Source of the DNA: Dendrocalamus latiflorus
Taxonomy: Eukaryota > Streptophyta > Magnoliopsida > Poales > Poaceae
Assembly (NCBI GenBank): GCA_017311315.1
Contig: CM029637.1
Location: 272,990 to 336,989, forward strand
Direction: 5' to 3'
Length of the DNA: 64,000 bases
Shown here one piece after another: positions 30,933-45,200 of this stretch (the stretch's first letter is position 1; each line of letters begins with the position of its first letter). The position numbers and the translations under genes were made by a program. The notes under the pieces are model-generated. The model saw nothing but the letters and a program-made list of their open reading frames with translations, was not told where the DNA came from and did not search any database.

Positions 30933-33900
30933 ATTCCGACGATTTTTTGTTTCTCGGGGCAGATTTGGTCGAAAGCGTGACCTATACCTCACGATTTCAG
31001 CATTTCTAGTCGTTCCGGGGTTACCGGAGCCGTTCAGGGATTTTTATTTTTTGGAGCACATTTGCCTGAAAGCGTGACCTATTGCTAACGATTTCAACTT
31101 TTCTAAACATTCCGGTCTTACCGTACGATTCCAAGGATTTTTGTCGCATCACATTTGGCCGAAAGAGTGACGCATAGCTCAAGATTTTCCGCTTTTCTAG
31201 TCTTTCCGGGGTTACTAGAGAACTACGGGAATTTTTTTCCGCATCACATTTGGCCGAAAGCGTGACCTATAGCTGGTATTTTCAGCATTTCTAGTAGTTC
31301 AAGGGTTAGCGGAGCAGTCGGAGAAGATTTGGCCGAAAGGGTGATTTTTATTTTTTGGAGCACATTTGCACAAAAGCGTCACCTATAGCTATCGATTTTC
31401 AGCTTTTCTAAACGTTCCAGTGTTACCGGAGAATTCCGTGGATTTTTGTCACATCACATTTGGCTGAAAGGGTGACCCATAGCTCAAGATTCTCAGTTTT
31501 CTAGTCGTTCAAGGGTTACCGGTGCAGTCATGGGATTTTTATTTTTCAAAGCACATTTGGACGGAAGCGTGACCTATAGCTCACGATTTTTAGCTTTTCT
31601 AGTCGTTCCGGGGTTACCGGACCTGTCCAGGATTTTTATTTTTCAGAGCACATTTGGCCAAAAGCATGACCTATAGCTCTCATTTTAGCTTTCCTAGTCG
31701 TTTCGGGGTTTTCGTACTAGTGCGGGGATTTTTTTTCGGAGCACATTTGGCCGAAAGCGTGACCTATAGCTCACGATTTTCAGCTTTCCTAGTCGTTCCA
31801 GGGTTACCGGGCCTGTCCGGGTATTTTTAATTTTTGGAGCACATTTAGCCAAAAGATTGACATATAGCTCACGATTTTCAACTTTTCTAGTCGTTTCAGG
31901 GTTACCGGAGCATTCCGGGGATTTTTATTTCTCGAAGCAAATTTGGCCAAAACCATAACCTATAGCTCACAATTTCAACTTTTCTTGTCGTTCCGTGGTT
32001 ACCGGAGTAGTCTGGGGATTTTTATTTTTCGGAGCACATTTGAACGAAATCGTGACCTATAGTTAACGATTTTCAACTTTTCTAAACGTTCCGGTGTTAC
32101 CGGAGGAATCAGGTATTTTTGTCGCATCACATTTGGGCGAAAGGGTGACCCATAGCTCAAGATTTTCCCCTTTTCTAATCATTCCGGGGTTACTCTAGGA
32201 CTCCGGGGATTTTTTTCGCATCACATTTGACCGAAAGCGTGACTTATAGCTCACGATTTTCAGCTTTTCAATTTATTCAAGGCTTACCGGAGCATTTTTA
32301 TTTTTCGGAGCATATTTGACCGAAAGAGTGATCTATAGCACACGATTCTTAACTTTTCTAGTCATTCCAGGATTATCGGAGCAATCCGGGGATTTTTGTT
32401 TTTCGGAGCACATTTGGCCGAAAAAGTGATCTAGCTCACGATTTCAACTTTTCTTGTCGTTCTGGGGTTACCGGAGCAGTCCAGAGATTTTCATTTTTTG
32501 ATGCACATTTGCACGAAAGTGTGACCTGTAGCTAACGATTTTCAACTTTTCTAAACGTTCCGGTGTTACCGGAGGATTCCAGGGATTTTTGTCGCGTCAC
32601 ATTTGGTCGAAAGGGTGACCCATAACTCAAGATTTTCTACTTTTCTAATCGTTCCGGGGTTACTGGAGGATTCCGGAGATTTTTTTCGACTCACATTCGG
32701 TCAAAAGCGTGACCCATACCTCACGATTTTCAGTTTTTCTAGTCGTTCAAGGGATACTGGAGCAGTCGGCGGAATTTTGTTTCTCAGAGCAGATTTGGCC
32801 AAAAGCGTGACCTATAGGTCACGATTTCAGCTTTTCTAGTTGTCCCACGGTTACCATAGCAGTCCGAGGATTTTTATTTTTTGAAGCACATTAGGCCGAA
32901 AGCGTGACCTATAGCTCACGATTTTCAGCTTTTCTGATCGTTCCGGGGTTACCGGACCTGTGCAGAGATTTTATTTTTTGGAGCACATGTGGCCGAAAGC
33001 GTGACCTATAGCTCACATTTTAGCTTTTCTAGTCGTTCGGTGGTTTTCGGACCAGTGCGGGAATTTTTATTTTTCGGAGCACATCTGGCCGAAAGCGTGA
33101 CCTATAGCTCATGATTTTCAGCTTTTGTAAACGTTCCGGAGTTACCGGAGGATTCGGGGATTTTTGTCACATCACATTTGGGCGAAAGGGTGACCCATAG
33201 CTCAAGATTTTCCCCTTTTCTAGTCGTTCTGGGGTTACTGGAGGACTCCGGGGATTTTTTTTCGCATCACATTTGACCGAAAGCGTGACCTATAGCTCAC
33301 GATTTTTAGCTTTTCAATTTATTCAAGGCATACCGGAGCAGTCGGGGAATTTTGATTCTTTGAGAAGACTCGGCCGAAAGCGTACCTATAGCTTATGATT
33401 TTCAGTTTTTCTAGTCGTTCCGGTGTTTCCAGAGCGGTCCGGGTATTTTCATTTTTTGAAACACATTTGGCCGAAACATTGACCTATAACTCACGATATT
33501 CAGCATTTCTAGTCGTGCCAGTGTTACCGGAGCATTCCGACGATTTTTGTTTCTCAGGGCAGATTTGGTCGAAAGTGTGACCTATACCTCACAATTTCAG
33601 CTTTCTAGTCATTCCAGTCTTACCGGGCCAGTCCGGGAATTTTTAATTTTCAAAGGACATTTGTCGAAAGCGTGACCCATAGCTCACATTTTCAGCTTTC
33701 TAGTCATTCAAGGTTTGGCCGAAAGCGTGACCTATAGCTGACGATTTCAGCTTTTCTAGTCGTCCCGGGGATACCGGACCAGTCCGGGGTTTTTTATTTT
33801 TCGAAGCACATTTGGCTGAAAGAGTGACCTATAGCTCACGATTTTCAGCTTTTCTAATTGTTCCGGGGTTACCAGACCTGTGCAGGGATTTTAATTTTTC

Positions 33901-36239
33901 GGAGCACACTTTGTCGAAAGCGTGACCTATAGCTCACATTTTTGCTTTTCTAGTCGTTCCGGGGTTTCCGGACCAGTGCGGTGATTTTAATTTTTCGGAG
34001 CACATTTGGCTGAAAGCGTGACCTATACCTCACGATTTTCAGATTTTCTAGTCATTCCAGGGTTACCGGGCCAGTCCGGAGATTTTTAATTTTCGGAGCA
34101 CATTTGGCGAAAGCGTACCTATAGCTCATGATTTTCAGCTTTTCTAGTCGTTCCGGTGTTACCAGAGCCGTCCAGGTATTTTTACATTTCGAAGCACATT
34201 TGGCCGAAAGCGTGACCTATAAGTCACGATTTTCAGTTTTTCTAGTCGTGCCAGGGTTACCGGAGCATTTCAACTATTTTTTTTGGGGCATATTTCGTCG
34301 AAAGCGTGACCTATAGCTCACGATTTTGGCTTTTCTAATCGTTTCGGGGTTACCAGAGTAGTCCGGGGATTTTTATTTTTTCGGAGCACATTTGCCGAAA
34401 GCGTACCTATAGCTCACGATTTTCAGTTTTTCCAGTCGTTCCAGGGTTACCGGAGCAGTCCGAGTATTTTTATATTTTGGAACAGATTTGGCCAAAAACA
34501 TTAGCTATAACTCACGATTTTCAGTTTTTCTAGTCGTTATATGGTTACCGTGCGAGTCTGGAGATTTTTATTTTTCGGAGCACATTTGGCTGAAAGAGTG
34601 ATATATAGCTCACGATTTTCAGCTTTCCTAGTCGTTCCAGGGTTACCGGAGTAGTCCGGGTATTTTTATATTTTGTAACAGATTTGGCCGAAAACGTGAC
34701 TAGTTCACGATTTTCAGCTTTTCTAGTCGTTGTAGGGTTACCGGGCAAGCCTTGGGATTTTTTTTTCGGAGCACATTTGGCCCAAAGAGTGATCTATAGC
34801 TCACCATTTTCAACTTTTCTAGTCGTTCCAGGGTTACCGGAGCATTCCGGGGATTTTTGTTTCTCAGAGCAAATTTGGCCGAAAGCGAGACACAGAGCTC
34901 ACAATTTCAGTTTTTCTAGTCTTTCTAGGGGTATCGGAGCAGTCTGAGGATTTTAATTTTTTGGAGCACATTTGCACGAAAGCGTGACCTATACCTAACA
35001 TTTTTCAACTTTTCTAAACATTCCGGTCTTACCGGAGGATTCTAGTGATTTTTATTTTTTGGAGCACATTTGCCCGAAAGCGTGACCTATAGCTAACGAT
35101 TTTCAACTTTGCTAAACATTCCGGTCTTACCGGAGGATTTCAGGGATTTTTGTCGCATCACATTTGGCCGAAAGAGTGACCCATAGCTTAAGATTTTCCG
35201 CTTTTCTATTCTTTCCGTGGTTACTAGAGGACTCCGTGGATTTTTTTCCGCATCACATTTGGCCAAAAGCGTGACCTATAGCTCACATTTTCAGCTTTTC
35301 TAGTCGTTCAAGGGTTACTGGAGTGTCGGGAGAATTTTGTTTCTCGGAGAAGGTTTGGCCAGGAACGTGACCTATAGCTCACGATTTTCAGCTTTTCTAT
35401 TTGTTTCTGGGTTACCGAGACAGTCCGGTGATTTTTATTTTTCGGAGCACATTTGGCCGAAAGCGTGACCTATAGCTCACCATTTTAGCTTTTCTTGTCG
35501 TTTCGGGGTTTCCGGATCTGTGCCGGGATTTTTATTTTTTGGAGCACATTTGGCCGAAAGCGTGACCCATAGCTCACGGTTTTCAGCTTTTCTAGTCGTT
35601 CCAGGGTTACCGGGCTAGTCCGGAGATTTTTAATTTTCGGAGCAAATTTGCCGAAAGTGTTCATATAGCTCACGATTTTCAGCTTTTCTAGTTGTTCCGG
35701 TGTTACCAGAGTCGTTCGGGTATTTTTATTTTTTGAAGCACATTTGGCCGAAAGCGAGATCTGTAACTCCTGTTTTTCTGCTTTTCTAGTCGTGCTAGGG
35801 CTACCGGAGCATTCCGATAATTTTTGTTTCTCGGAGCAGATTTGGTCGAAAGCGTGACCTATAACTCACGATTTCAGCTTTTTGTAGTCATTTCGAGTTT
35901 CCCGTAGTAGTACGGAGATTTTCAGTTTTCGGAGCACATTTGCCGAAAGTATACCTATAGCTCACGATTTTCAGCTTTTCTTGTCGTTCCAGGGTTACCA
36001 GAGCAGTCCGAGTAGTTTTATATTTTGGAACAGATTTGCCCGATAACGTTTTTCAGCGTGTCTAGTCGTTGTAGGTTTACCGGGCCAGTCTGGGCATTTT
36101 TATTTTTCGGAGCACATTTGGCCGAAAGGAAGATCTATAGCACACGATTTTCAACTTTTCTAGTCATTCCAGGGTTATCGGAGCAATCTGGGGATTTTTT
36201 TCGGCACACATCTGGGGATTTTTAGTTTTCGGAGCATAT
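30933..36239 (+). repeat. Diverged satellite edge, no clean HOR
   Basis: Monomers here differ widely from each other and include several indel-bearing copies (for example about 31310-31345, where two monomer parts are fused). No period above the monomer is obvious, though the class order seen elsewhere recurs around 31430, 32560 and 35130. This is the expected state of an array edge, where homogenisation is weak. Confidence 0.75.
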
Positions 36240-39200
36240 TTGCCGAAAGTGTACCTATAGAGCACGATTTTCAGATTTTCTTGTCGTTCCAGGGTTACCA
36301 GAGCAGTCCGGGTAGTTTTATATTTTGGAAAAGATTTGGCTGAAAACGTGACCTATAGCTCACGATTTTCAACTTTGTAAACGTTCTGGTGTTTCCGATG
36401 GATTCCAGGGATTTTTGTCACATCGCATTTGGCCGAAAGGGTGGCCCACAGCTCAAGATTTTCCGCTTGTCTAATCGTTCCGGGGTATTGGAGGTCTCCG
36501 GGGATTTTTTTTCGAATCACATTTCTCCAAAAGCGTGACTTATAGCTCACGATTTTCAGCTTTTCTAGTCGTTGAAGGGTTACTGGAGCAGTCGGGGGAA
36601 TTTTGTTTCTCGGAGCAGATTTGGCCGAAAGCGTGACCTATAGATCGCGATTTCAGCTTTTCTAGTTGTCCCGCGGTTACCATAGCAGTCCTTGGATTTT
36701 TATTTTTCAAAGCACATTTGGCCGAAAGTGTGACCTATAGCTCATGATTTTCAGCTTTTCTAATCGTTCCGGGGTTACCGGACCTGTGCAGGATTTTATT
36801 TTTCGAAGCACATTTGGCCGAAAGCGTGACGTATAGCTCACATTTTAGCTTTTCTAGTCGTTACGGTGTTTCCCGACCAGTGCGGTGATTTTTATTTTTT
36901 GGAGCACATCTGGCCGAAAGCGTGACCTATAGCACACGATTTCAGCTTTCTAGTCGTTCCAGGGTTACCGGAGCAGTTCGGGGATTTTTATTTTTCGGAA
37001 CTCGTTTGCACGAAAGCATGTCCTATAGCTCACCATTTTAGTTTTTCTAGTTGTTTCGGGCTTTCCGGACCTGTGCCGGGATTTTTATTTTTTAGAGCAC
37101 ATTTAGCCGAAAGCGTGACCTATAGCTCACGATTTTCAGCTTTTCTAGGCGTTTCAGGGTTACCGGGCCAGTCCATGGATTTTTTATTTTCGGAGCACAT
37201 TTGCCGAAAGTGTACCTATAGCATAAGATTTTTAGCTTTTCTAGTCATTCTGGTGTTACCAGAGCAGTCCGGGTATTTTTATTTTTTGAAGCACAATTGG
37301 CCGAAAGCGTGACCTATAACTGCCGATTTTCTGCTTTTTCAAGTCGTGCTTGGGCTACCGGAGCATTTCGATGATTTTTCTTTCTCGGGGCAAATTTGGT
37401 CGAAAGTGTGACCTATAGCTCACGATTTCAGCTTTTCTTGTCGTTCCAGGTATACCGAAGTAGTACGGGGATTTTTAGTTTTCGGAGCACATTTGTCGAA
37501 AGTGTACCTATAGAGCACGATTTTCAGATTTTCTTGTCGTTCCAGGGTTACCAGAGCAGTCCGGGTAGTTTTATATTTTGGAAAAGATTTGGCCGAAAAC
37601 GTGACCTATAGCTCACGATTTTCAGAGTTTCTTTTCGTTGTAGGGTTAACAGGCCAGTCTGGGGATTTTTATTTTTCGGAGCAAATTTGGTCGAAAGAGT
37701 TATCTATAGCGCACGATTTTCAACTTTTCTTGTCGTTCCAGAGTTGCCGGAGCAGTCCGGGGATTTTTATTTTTCGGAGCACATTTGCACGAAAGCGTGA
37801 CCTATAACTAACGATTTTCAACTTCTCTAAACGTTCCGGTGTTACCGGAGGATTCCAGGGATTTTTGACGCATCACATTTGGCCGAAAAGGTGACCCATA
37901 GCTCAAGATTTTCCACTTTTCTAATCGTTCCGGGGTTACTGGAGGACTCCAGAGATTTTTTTTGAATCACATTTGGCCAAAAGCGTGACCTATAGCTCAC
38001 GATTTTCAGCTTTTCTAGTCGTTCAAGGGTCACTGGAGCAGTCGGGGGAATTTTGTTTCTGGGAGCAGATTTAGGCGAAACCGTGACCTTTAGCTCACGA
38101 TTTTTAGCCTTTGTATTTGTTTCTGGGTTACCGGGGTAGTCCGGGGATTTTTATTTTTCGGAGCACATTTGGCCGAATGCGTGACCTATAGCTCACGATT
38201 TTCAGCTTTTTTAGTCGTTCCGGTGTTACCGGACCTATCCAGGTATTTTTATTTTTTGGAGCACATTTGGCCGAAAGCGTGACCTATAGCTCACCATTTT
38301 AGCTTTTCTAGTCGATTTGGGGTTTCCAGACTTGTGCCGGGATTTTTATTTTTTAGAGCACATTTGGCCGAAAGCGTGACCCATAGCTCACGATTTTCAG
38401 CTTTTCTAGTCGTTCCAGGGTTACCGGGCCAGTCCGGGGATTTTTAATTTTTGGAGCACATTTGCCGAAAGTGTTCATATAGCTCACGATTTTCAGCTTT
38501 TCTAGTCATTCCGGTGTTAACAGAGCATTCCGGGTATTTTTATTTTTTGAAGCACATTTGGTCGAAAGCGTGACCTATAGCTCACGATTTCAGCTTTTCT
38601 AGTCCTTCCGGGTTTACCGGAGTAGTACGGGGATTTTTAATGTTCGGAGCACATTTGCCGAAAGCGTACCTATAGCTCACGATTTTCAGTGTGCCTAGTC
38701 ATTGTAGGGTTGCCGGGCCAGTCTGGGCATTTTTATTTTTTGGAGCATATTTGACCAAAAGAGTGATCTATAGCACACGATTTTCAACTTTCCTAGTCAT
38801 TCCAGGATTATCGGAGCAATCCGGGGATTTTTTTTCGGAGCACATTTGGCCGAAAGCGTGACCTATAGCTCACGATTTCAACTGTTCTTGTAGTTCCATG
38901 GTTACCAGAGTAGTCCGGGGATTTTTATTTTTTGGAGCACATTTGCACGAAAGCGCGACCTATAGCTAACGATTTTCAACATTTCTAACGTTCCGGTGTT
39001 ACCGGAGGATTCCAGGGATTTTTGTCGCATCATATTTGCCCGAAAGGGTGACACATAGCTCAAGATTTTCCGCTTGTCTAATCGTTCCGTGTGACCTATA
39101 GCTCACATTTTAGCTTTTCTAGTCGTTACGGTGTTTCCCGACCAGTGTGGTGATTTTTATTTTTTGGAGCACATCTGGCCGAAAGCGTGACCTATAGCAC

Positions 39201-42200
39201 ACGATTTTTAGCTTTTCTAGTCGTTCAGGTGTTACCGGACCTGTCCAGGTATTTTTATTTTTCGGAGCACATTTGGGCGAAAGCGTGACCTATAGCTCAC
39301 CATTTTAGTTTTCTAGTTCTTTCGGGCTTTCCGGACCTGTGCCGGTATTTTTATTTTTTAGAGCACATTTAGCCGAAAGCGTGACCTATAGCTCACGATT
39401 TTCAGCTTTTCTAGTCGTTTCAGGGTTACCGGGCCAGTCCATGGATTTTTAATTTTCGGAGCACATTTGCCGAAAGTGTACCTATAGCATAAGATTTTTA
39501 GCTTTTCTAGTCATTCCGGTGTTACCAGAGCAGTCCGGGTATTTTTATTTTTTGAAGCACAATTGGCCGAAAGCGTGACCTATAACTGCCGATTTTCTGC
39601 GTTTTCAAGTCGTGCTTGGGCTACCGGAGCATTTCGACGATTTTTCTTTCTCGGGGCAAATTTGGTCGAAAGTGTGACCTATAGCTCACGATTTCAGCTT
39701 TTCTTGTCGTTCCAGGTATACCGAAGTAGTACGGGGATTTTTAGTTTTCGGAGCACATTTGCCGAAAGTGTACCTATAGAGCACGATTTTCAGATTTTCT
39801 TGTCGTTCCAGGGTTACCAGAGCAGTCCGGGTAGTTTTATATTTTGGAAAAGATTTGGCCGAAAACGTGACCTATAGCTCACGATTTTCAACTTTGTAAA
39901 CGTTCTGGTGTTTCCGATGGATTCCAGGGATTTTTGTCACATCGCATTTGGCCGAAAGGGTGGCCCACAGCTCAAGATTTTCCGCTTGTCTAATCGTTCC
40001 GGGGTATTGGAGGTCTCCGGGGATTTTTTTCGAATCACATTTCTCCAAAAGCGTGACTTATAGCTCACGATTTTCAGCTTTTCTAGTCGTTGAAGGGTTA
40101 CTGGAGCAGTCGGGGGAATTTTGTTTCTCGGAGCAGATTTGGCCGAAAGCGTGACCTATAGATCGCGATTTCAGCTTTTCTAGTTGTCCCGCGGTTACCA
40201 TAGCAGTCCTTGGATTTTTATTTTTCAAAGCACATTTGGCCGAAAGCGTGACCTATAGCTCATGATTTTCAGCTTTTCTAATCGTTCCGGGGTTACCGGA
40301 CCTGTGCAGGATTTTATTTTTCGGAGCACATTTGGCCGAAAGCGTGACGTATAGCTCACATTTTAGCTTTTCTAGTCGTTACGGTGTTTCCCGACCAGTG
40401 CGGTGATTTTTATTTTTTGGAGCACATCTGGCCGAAAGCGTGACCTATAGCACACGATTTCAGCTTTCTAGTCGTTCCAGGGTTACCGGAGCAGTTCGGG
40501 GATTTTTATTTTTCGGAACTCGTTTGCACGAAAGCATGACCTATAGCTCACCATTTTAGCTTTTCTAGTTGTTTCGGGCTTTCCGGACCTGTGCCGGGAT
40601 TTTTATTTTTTAGAGCACATTTAGCCGAAAGCGTGACCTATAGCTCACGATTTTCAGCTTTTCTAGTCGTTTCAGGGTTACCGGGCCAGTCCATGGATTT
40701 TTAATTTTCGGAGCACATTTGCCGAAAGTGTACCTATAGCATAAGATTTTTAGCTTTTCTAGTCATTCCGGTGTTACCAGAGCAGTCCGGGTATTTTTAT
40801 TTTTTGAAGCACAATTGGCCGAAAGCGTGACCTATAACTGCCGATTTTCTGCTTTTTCAAGTCGTGCTTGGGCTACCGGAGCATTTCGACGATTTTTCTT
40901 TCTCGGGGCAAATTTGGTCGAAAGTGTGACCTATAGCTCACGATTTCAGCTTTTCTTGTCGTTCCAGGTATACCGAAGTAGTACGGGGATTTTTAGTTTT
41001 CGGAGCACATTTGCCGAAAGTGTACCTATAGAGCACGATTTTCAGATTTTCTTGTCGTTCCAGGGTTACCAGAGCAGTCCGGGTAGTTTTATATTTTGGA
41101 AAAGATTTGGCCGAAAACGTGACCTATAGCTCACGATTTTCAACTTTGTAAACGTTCTGGTGTTTCCGATGGATTCCAGGGATTTTTGTCACATCGCATT
41201 TGGCCGAAAGGGTGGCCCACAGCTTAAGATTTTCCGCTTGTCTAATCGTTCCGGGGTATTGGAGGTCTCCGGGGATTTTTTTCGAATCACATTTCTCCAA
41301 AAGCGTGACTTATAGCTCACGATTTTCAGCTTTTCTAGTCGTTGAAGGGTTACTGGAGCAGTCGGGGGAATTTTGTTTCTCGGAGCAGATTTGGCCGAAA
41401 GCGTGACCTATAGATCGCGATTTCAGCTTTTCTAGTTGTCCCGCGGTTACCATAGCAGTCCTTGGATTTTTATTTTTCAAAGCACATTTGGCCGAAAGCG
41501 TGACCTATAGCTCATGATTTTCAGCTTTTCTAATCGTTCCGGGGTTACCGGACCTGTGCAGGATTTTATTTTTCGGAGCACATTTGGCCGAAAGCGTGAC
41601 GTATAGCTCACATTTTAGCTTTTCTAGTCGTTACGGTGTTTCCCGACCAGTGCGGTGATTTTTATTTTTTGGAGCACATCTGGCCGAAAGCGTGACCTAT
41701 AGCACACGATTTCAGCTTTCTAGTCGTTCCAGGGTTACCGGAGCAGTTCGGGGATTTTTATTTTTCGGAACTCGTTTGCACGAAAGCATGACCTATAGCT
41801 CACCATTTTAGCTTTTCTAGTTGTTTCGGGCTTTCCGGACCTGTGCCGGGATTTTTATTTTTTAGAGCACATTTAGCCGAAAGCGTGACCTATAGCTCAC
41901 GATTTTCAGCTTTTCTAGTCGTTTCAGGGTTACCGGGCCAGTCCATGGATTTTTAATTTTCGGAGCACATTTGCGAAAGTGTACCTATAGCATAAGATTT
42001 TTAGCTTTTCTAGTCATTCCGGTGTTACCAGAGCAGTCCGGGTATTTTTATTTTTTGAAGCACAATTGGCCGAAAGCGTGACCTATAACTGCCGATTTTC
42101 TACTTTTTCAAGTCGTGCTTGGGCTACCGGAGCATTTCGACGATTTTTCTTTCTCGGGGCAAATTTGGTCGAAAGTGTGACCTATAGCTCACGATTTCAG

Positions 42201-45200
42201 CTTTTCTTGTCGTTCCAGCTATACCGAAGTAGTACGGGGATTTTTAGTTTTCGGAGCACATTTGCCGAAAGTGTACCTATAGAGCACGATTTTCAGATTT
42301 TCCTGTCGTTCCAGGGTTACCAGAGCAGTCCGGGTAGTTTTATATTTTGGAAAAGATTTGGCCGAAAACGTGACCTATAGCTCACGATTTTCAACTTTGT
42401 AAACGTTCTGGTGTTTCCGATGGATTCCAGGGATTTTTGTCACATCGCATTTGGCCGAAAGGGTGGCCCACAGCTCAAGATTTTCCGCTTGTCTAATCGT
42501 TCCGGGGTATTGGAGGTCTCCGGGGATTTTTTTCGAATCACATTTCTCCAAAAGCGTGACTTATAGCTCACGATTTTCAGCTTTTCTAGTCGTTGAAGGG
42601 TTACTGGAGCAGTCGGGGGAATTTTGTTTCTCGGAGCAGATTTGGCCGAAAGCGTGACCTATAGATCGCGATTTCAGCTTTTCTAGTTGTCCCGCGGTTA
42701 CCATAGCAGTCCTTGGATTTTTATTTTTCAAAGCACATTTGGCCGAAAGCGTGACCTATAGCTCATGATTTTCAGCTTTTCTAATCGTTCCGGGGTTACC
42801 GGACCTGTGCAGGATTTTATTTTTCGGAGCACATTTGGCCGAAAGCGTGACGTATAGCTCACATTTTAGCTTTTCTAGTCGTTACGGTGTTTCCCGACCA
42901 GTGCGGTGATTTTTATTTTTTGGAGCACATCTGGCCGAAAGCGTGACCTATAGCACACGATTTCAGCTTTCTAGTCGTTCCAGGGTTACCGGAGCAGTTC
43001 GGGGATTTTTATTTTTCGGAACTCGTTTGCACGAAAGCATGACCTATAGCTCACCATTTTAGCTTTTCTAGTTGTTTCGGGCTTTCCGGACCTGTGCCGG
43101 GATTTTTAATTTTTAGAGCACATTTAGCCGAAAACGTGACCTATAGCTCACGATTTTCAGCTTTTCTAGGCGTTTCAGGGTTACCGGGCCAGTCCATGGA
43201 TTTTTAATTTTCGGAGCACATTTGCCGAAAGTGTACCTATAGCATAAGATTTTTAGCTTTTCTAGTCATTCCGGTGTTACCAGAGCAGTCCGGGTATTTT
43301 TATTTTTTGAAGCACAATTGGCCGAAAGCGTGACCTATAACTGCCGATTTTCTGCTTTTTCAAGTCGTGCTTGGGCTACCGGAGCATTTCGACGATTTTT
43401 CTTTCTCGGGGCAAATTTGGTCGAAAGTGTGACCTATAGCTCACGATTTCAGCTTTTCTTGTCGTTCCAGGTATACCGAAGTAGTACGGGGATTTTTAGT
43501 TTTCGGAGCACATTTGTCGAAAGTGTACCTATAGAGCACGATTTTCAGATTTTCTTGTCGTTCTAGGGTTACCAGAGCAGTCCGGGTAGTTTTATATTTT
43601 GGAAAAGATTTGGCCGAAAACGTGACCTATAGCTCACGATTTTCAGCGTTTCTTTTCGTTGTAGGGTTAACAGGCCAGTCTGGGGATTTTTATTTTTCGG
43701 AGCAAATTTGGTCGAAAGAGTTATCTATAGCACACGATTTTCAACTTTTCTTGTCGTTCCAGAGTTGCCGGAGCAGTCCGGGGATTTTTATTTTTCGGAG
43801 CACATTTGCACGAAAGCGTGACCTATAGCTAACGATTTTCAACTTCTCTAAACGTTCCGGTGTTACCGGAGGATTCCAGGGATTTTTGACGCATCACATT
43901 TGGCCGAAAAGGTGACCCATAGCTCAAGATTTTCCACTTTTCTAATTGTTCCGGGGTTACTGGAGGACTCCAGAGATTTTTTTTTGAATCACATTTGGCC
44001 AAAAGCGTGACCTATAGCTCACGATTTTCAGCTTTTCTAGTCGTTCAAGGGTCGCTGGAGCAGTCGGGGGAATTTTGTTTCTGGAAGCAAATTTAGGCGA
44101 AACCGTGACCTTTAGCGCACGATTTTTAGCCTTTGTATTTGTTTCTGGGTTACCGGGGCAGTCCGGGGATTTTTATTTTTCGGAGCACATTTGGCCGAAT
44201 GCGTGACCTATAGCTCACGATTTTCAGCTTTTTTAGTCGTTCCGGTGTTACCGGACCTATCCAGGTATTTTTATTTTTTGGAGCACATTTGGCCGAAAGC
44301 GTGACCTATAGCTCACCATTTTAGCTTTTCTAGTCGATTTGGGGTTTCCAGACTTGTGCCGGGATTTTTATTTTTTAGAGCACATTTGGCCGAAAGCGTG
44401 ACCCACAGCTCACGATTTTCAGCTTTTCTAGTCGTTCCAGGGTTACCGGGCCACTCTGGGGATTTTTAATTTTTGGAGCACATTTGCCGAAAGTGTTCAT
44501 ATAGCTCACGATTTTCAGCTTTTCTAGTCATTCCGGTGTTAACAGAGCATTCCGGGTATTTTTATTTTTTGAAGCACATTTGGTCGAAAGCGTGACCTAT
44601 AGCTCACGATTTCAGCTTTTTTAGTCCTTCCGGGTTCACCGGAGTAGTACGGGGATTTTTAATGTTCGGAGCACATTTGCCGAAAGCGTACCTATAGCTC
44701 ACGATTTTCAGCGTGCCTAGTCATTGTAGGGTTACCTGGCCAGTCTGGGCATTTTTATTTTTCGGAGCATATTTGACCAAAAGAGTGATCTATAGCACAC
44801 GATTTTCAACTTTCCTAGTCATTCCAGGATTATCGAAGCAATCCGGGTATTTTTTTTCGGAGCACATTTGGCCGAAAGCGTGACCTATAGCTCACGATTT
44901 CAACTGTTCTTGTAGTTCCATGGTTACCAGAGGAGTCCGGGGATTTTTATTTTTTGGAGCACATTTGCACGAAAGCGCGACCTATAGCTAACGATTTTCA
45001 ACTTTTCTAACGTTCCGGTGTTACCGGAGGATTCCAGGGATTTTTGTCGCATCATATTTGCCCGAAAGGGTGACACATAGCTCAAGATTTTCCGCTTGTC
45101 TAATCGTTCCGCGTGACCTATAGCTCACATTTTAGCTTTTCTAGTCGTTACGGGGTTTCCCGACCAGTGCGGTGATTTTTATTTTTTGGAGCACATCTGG

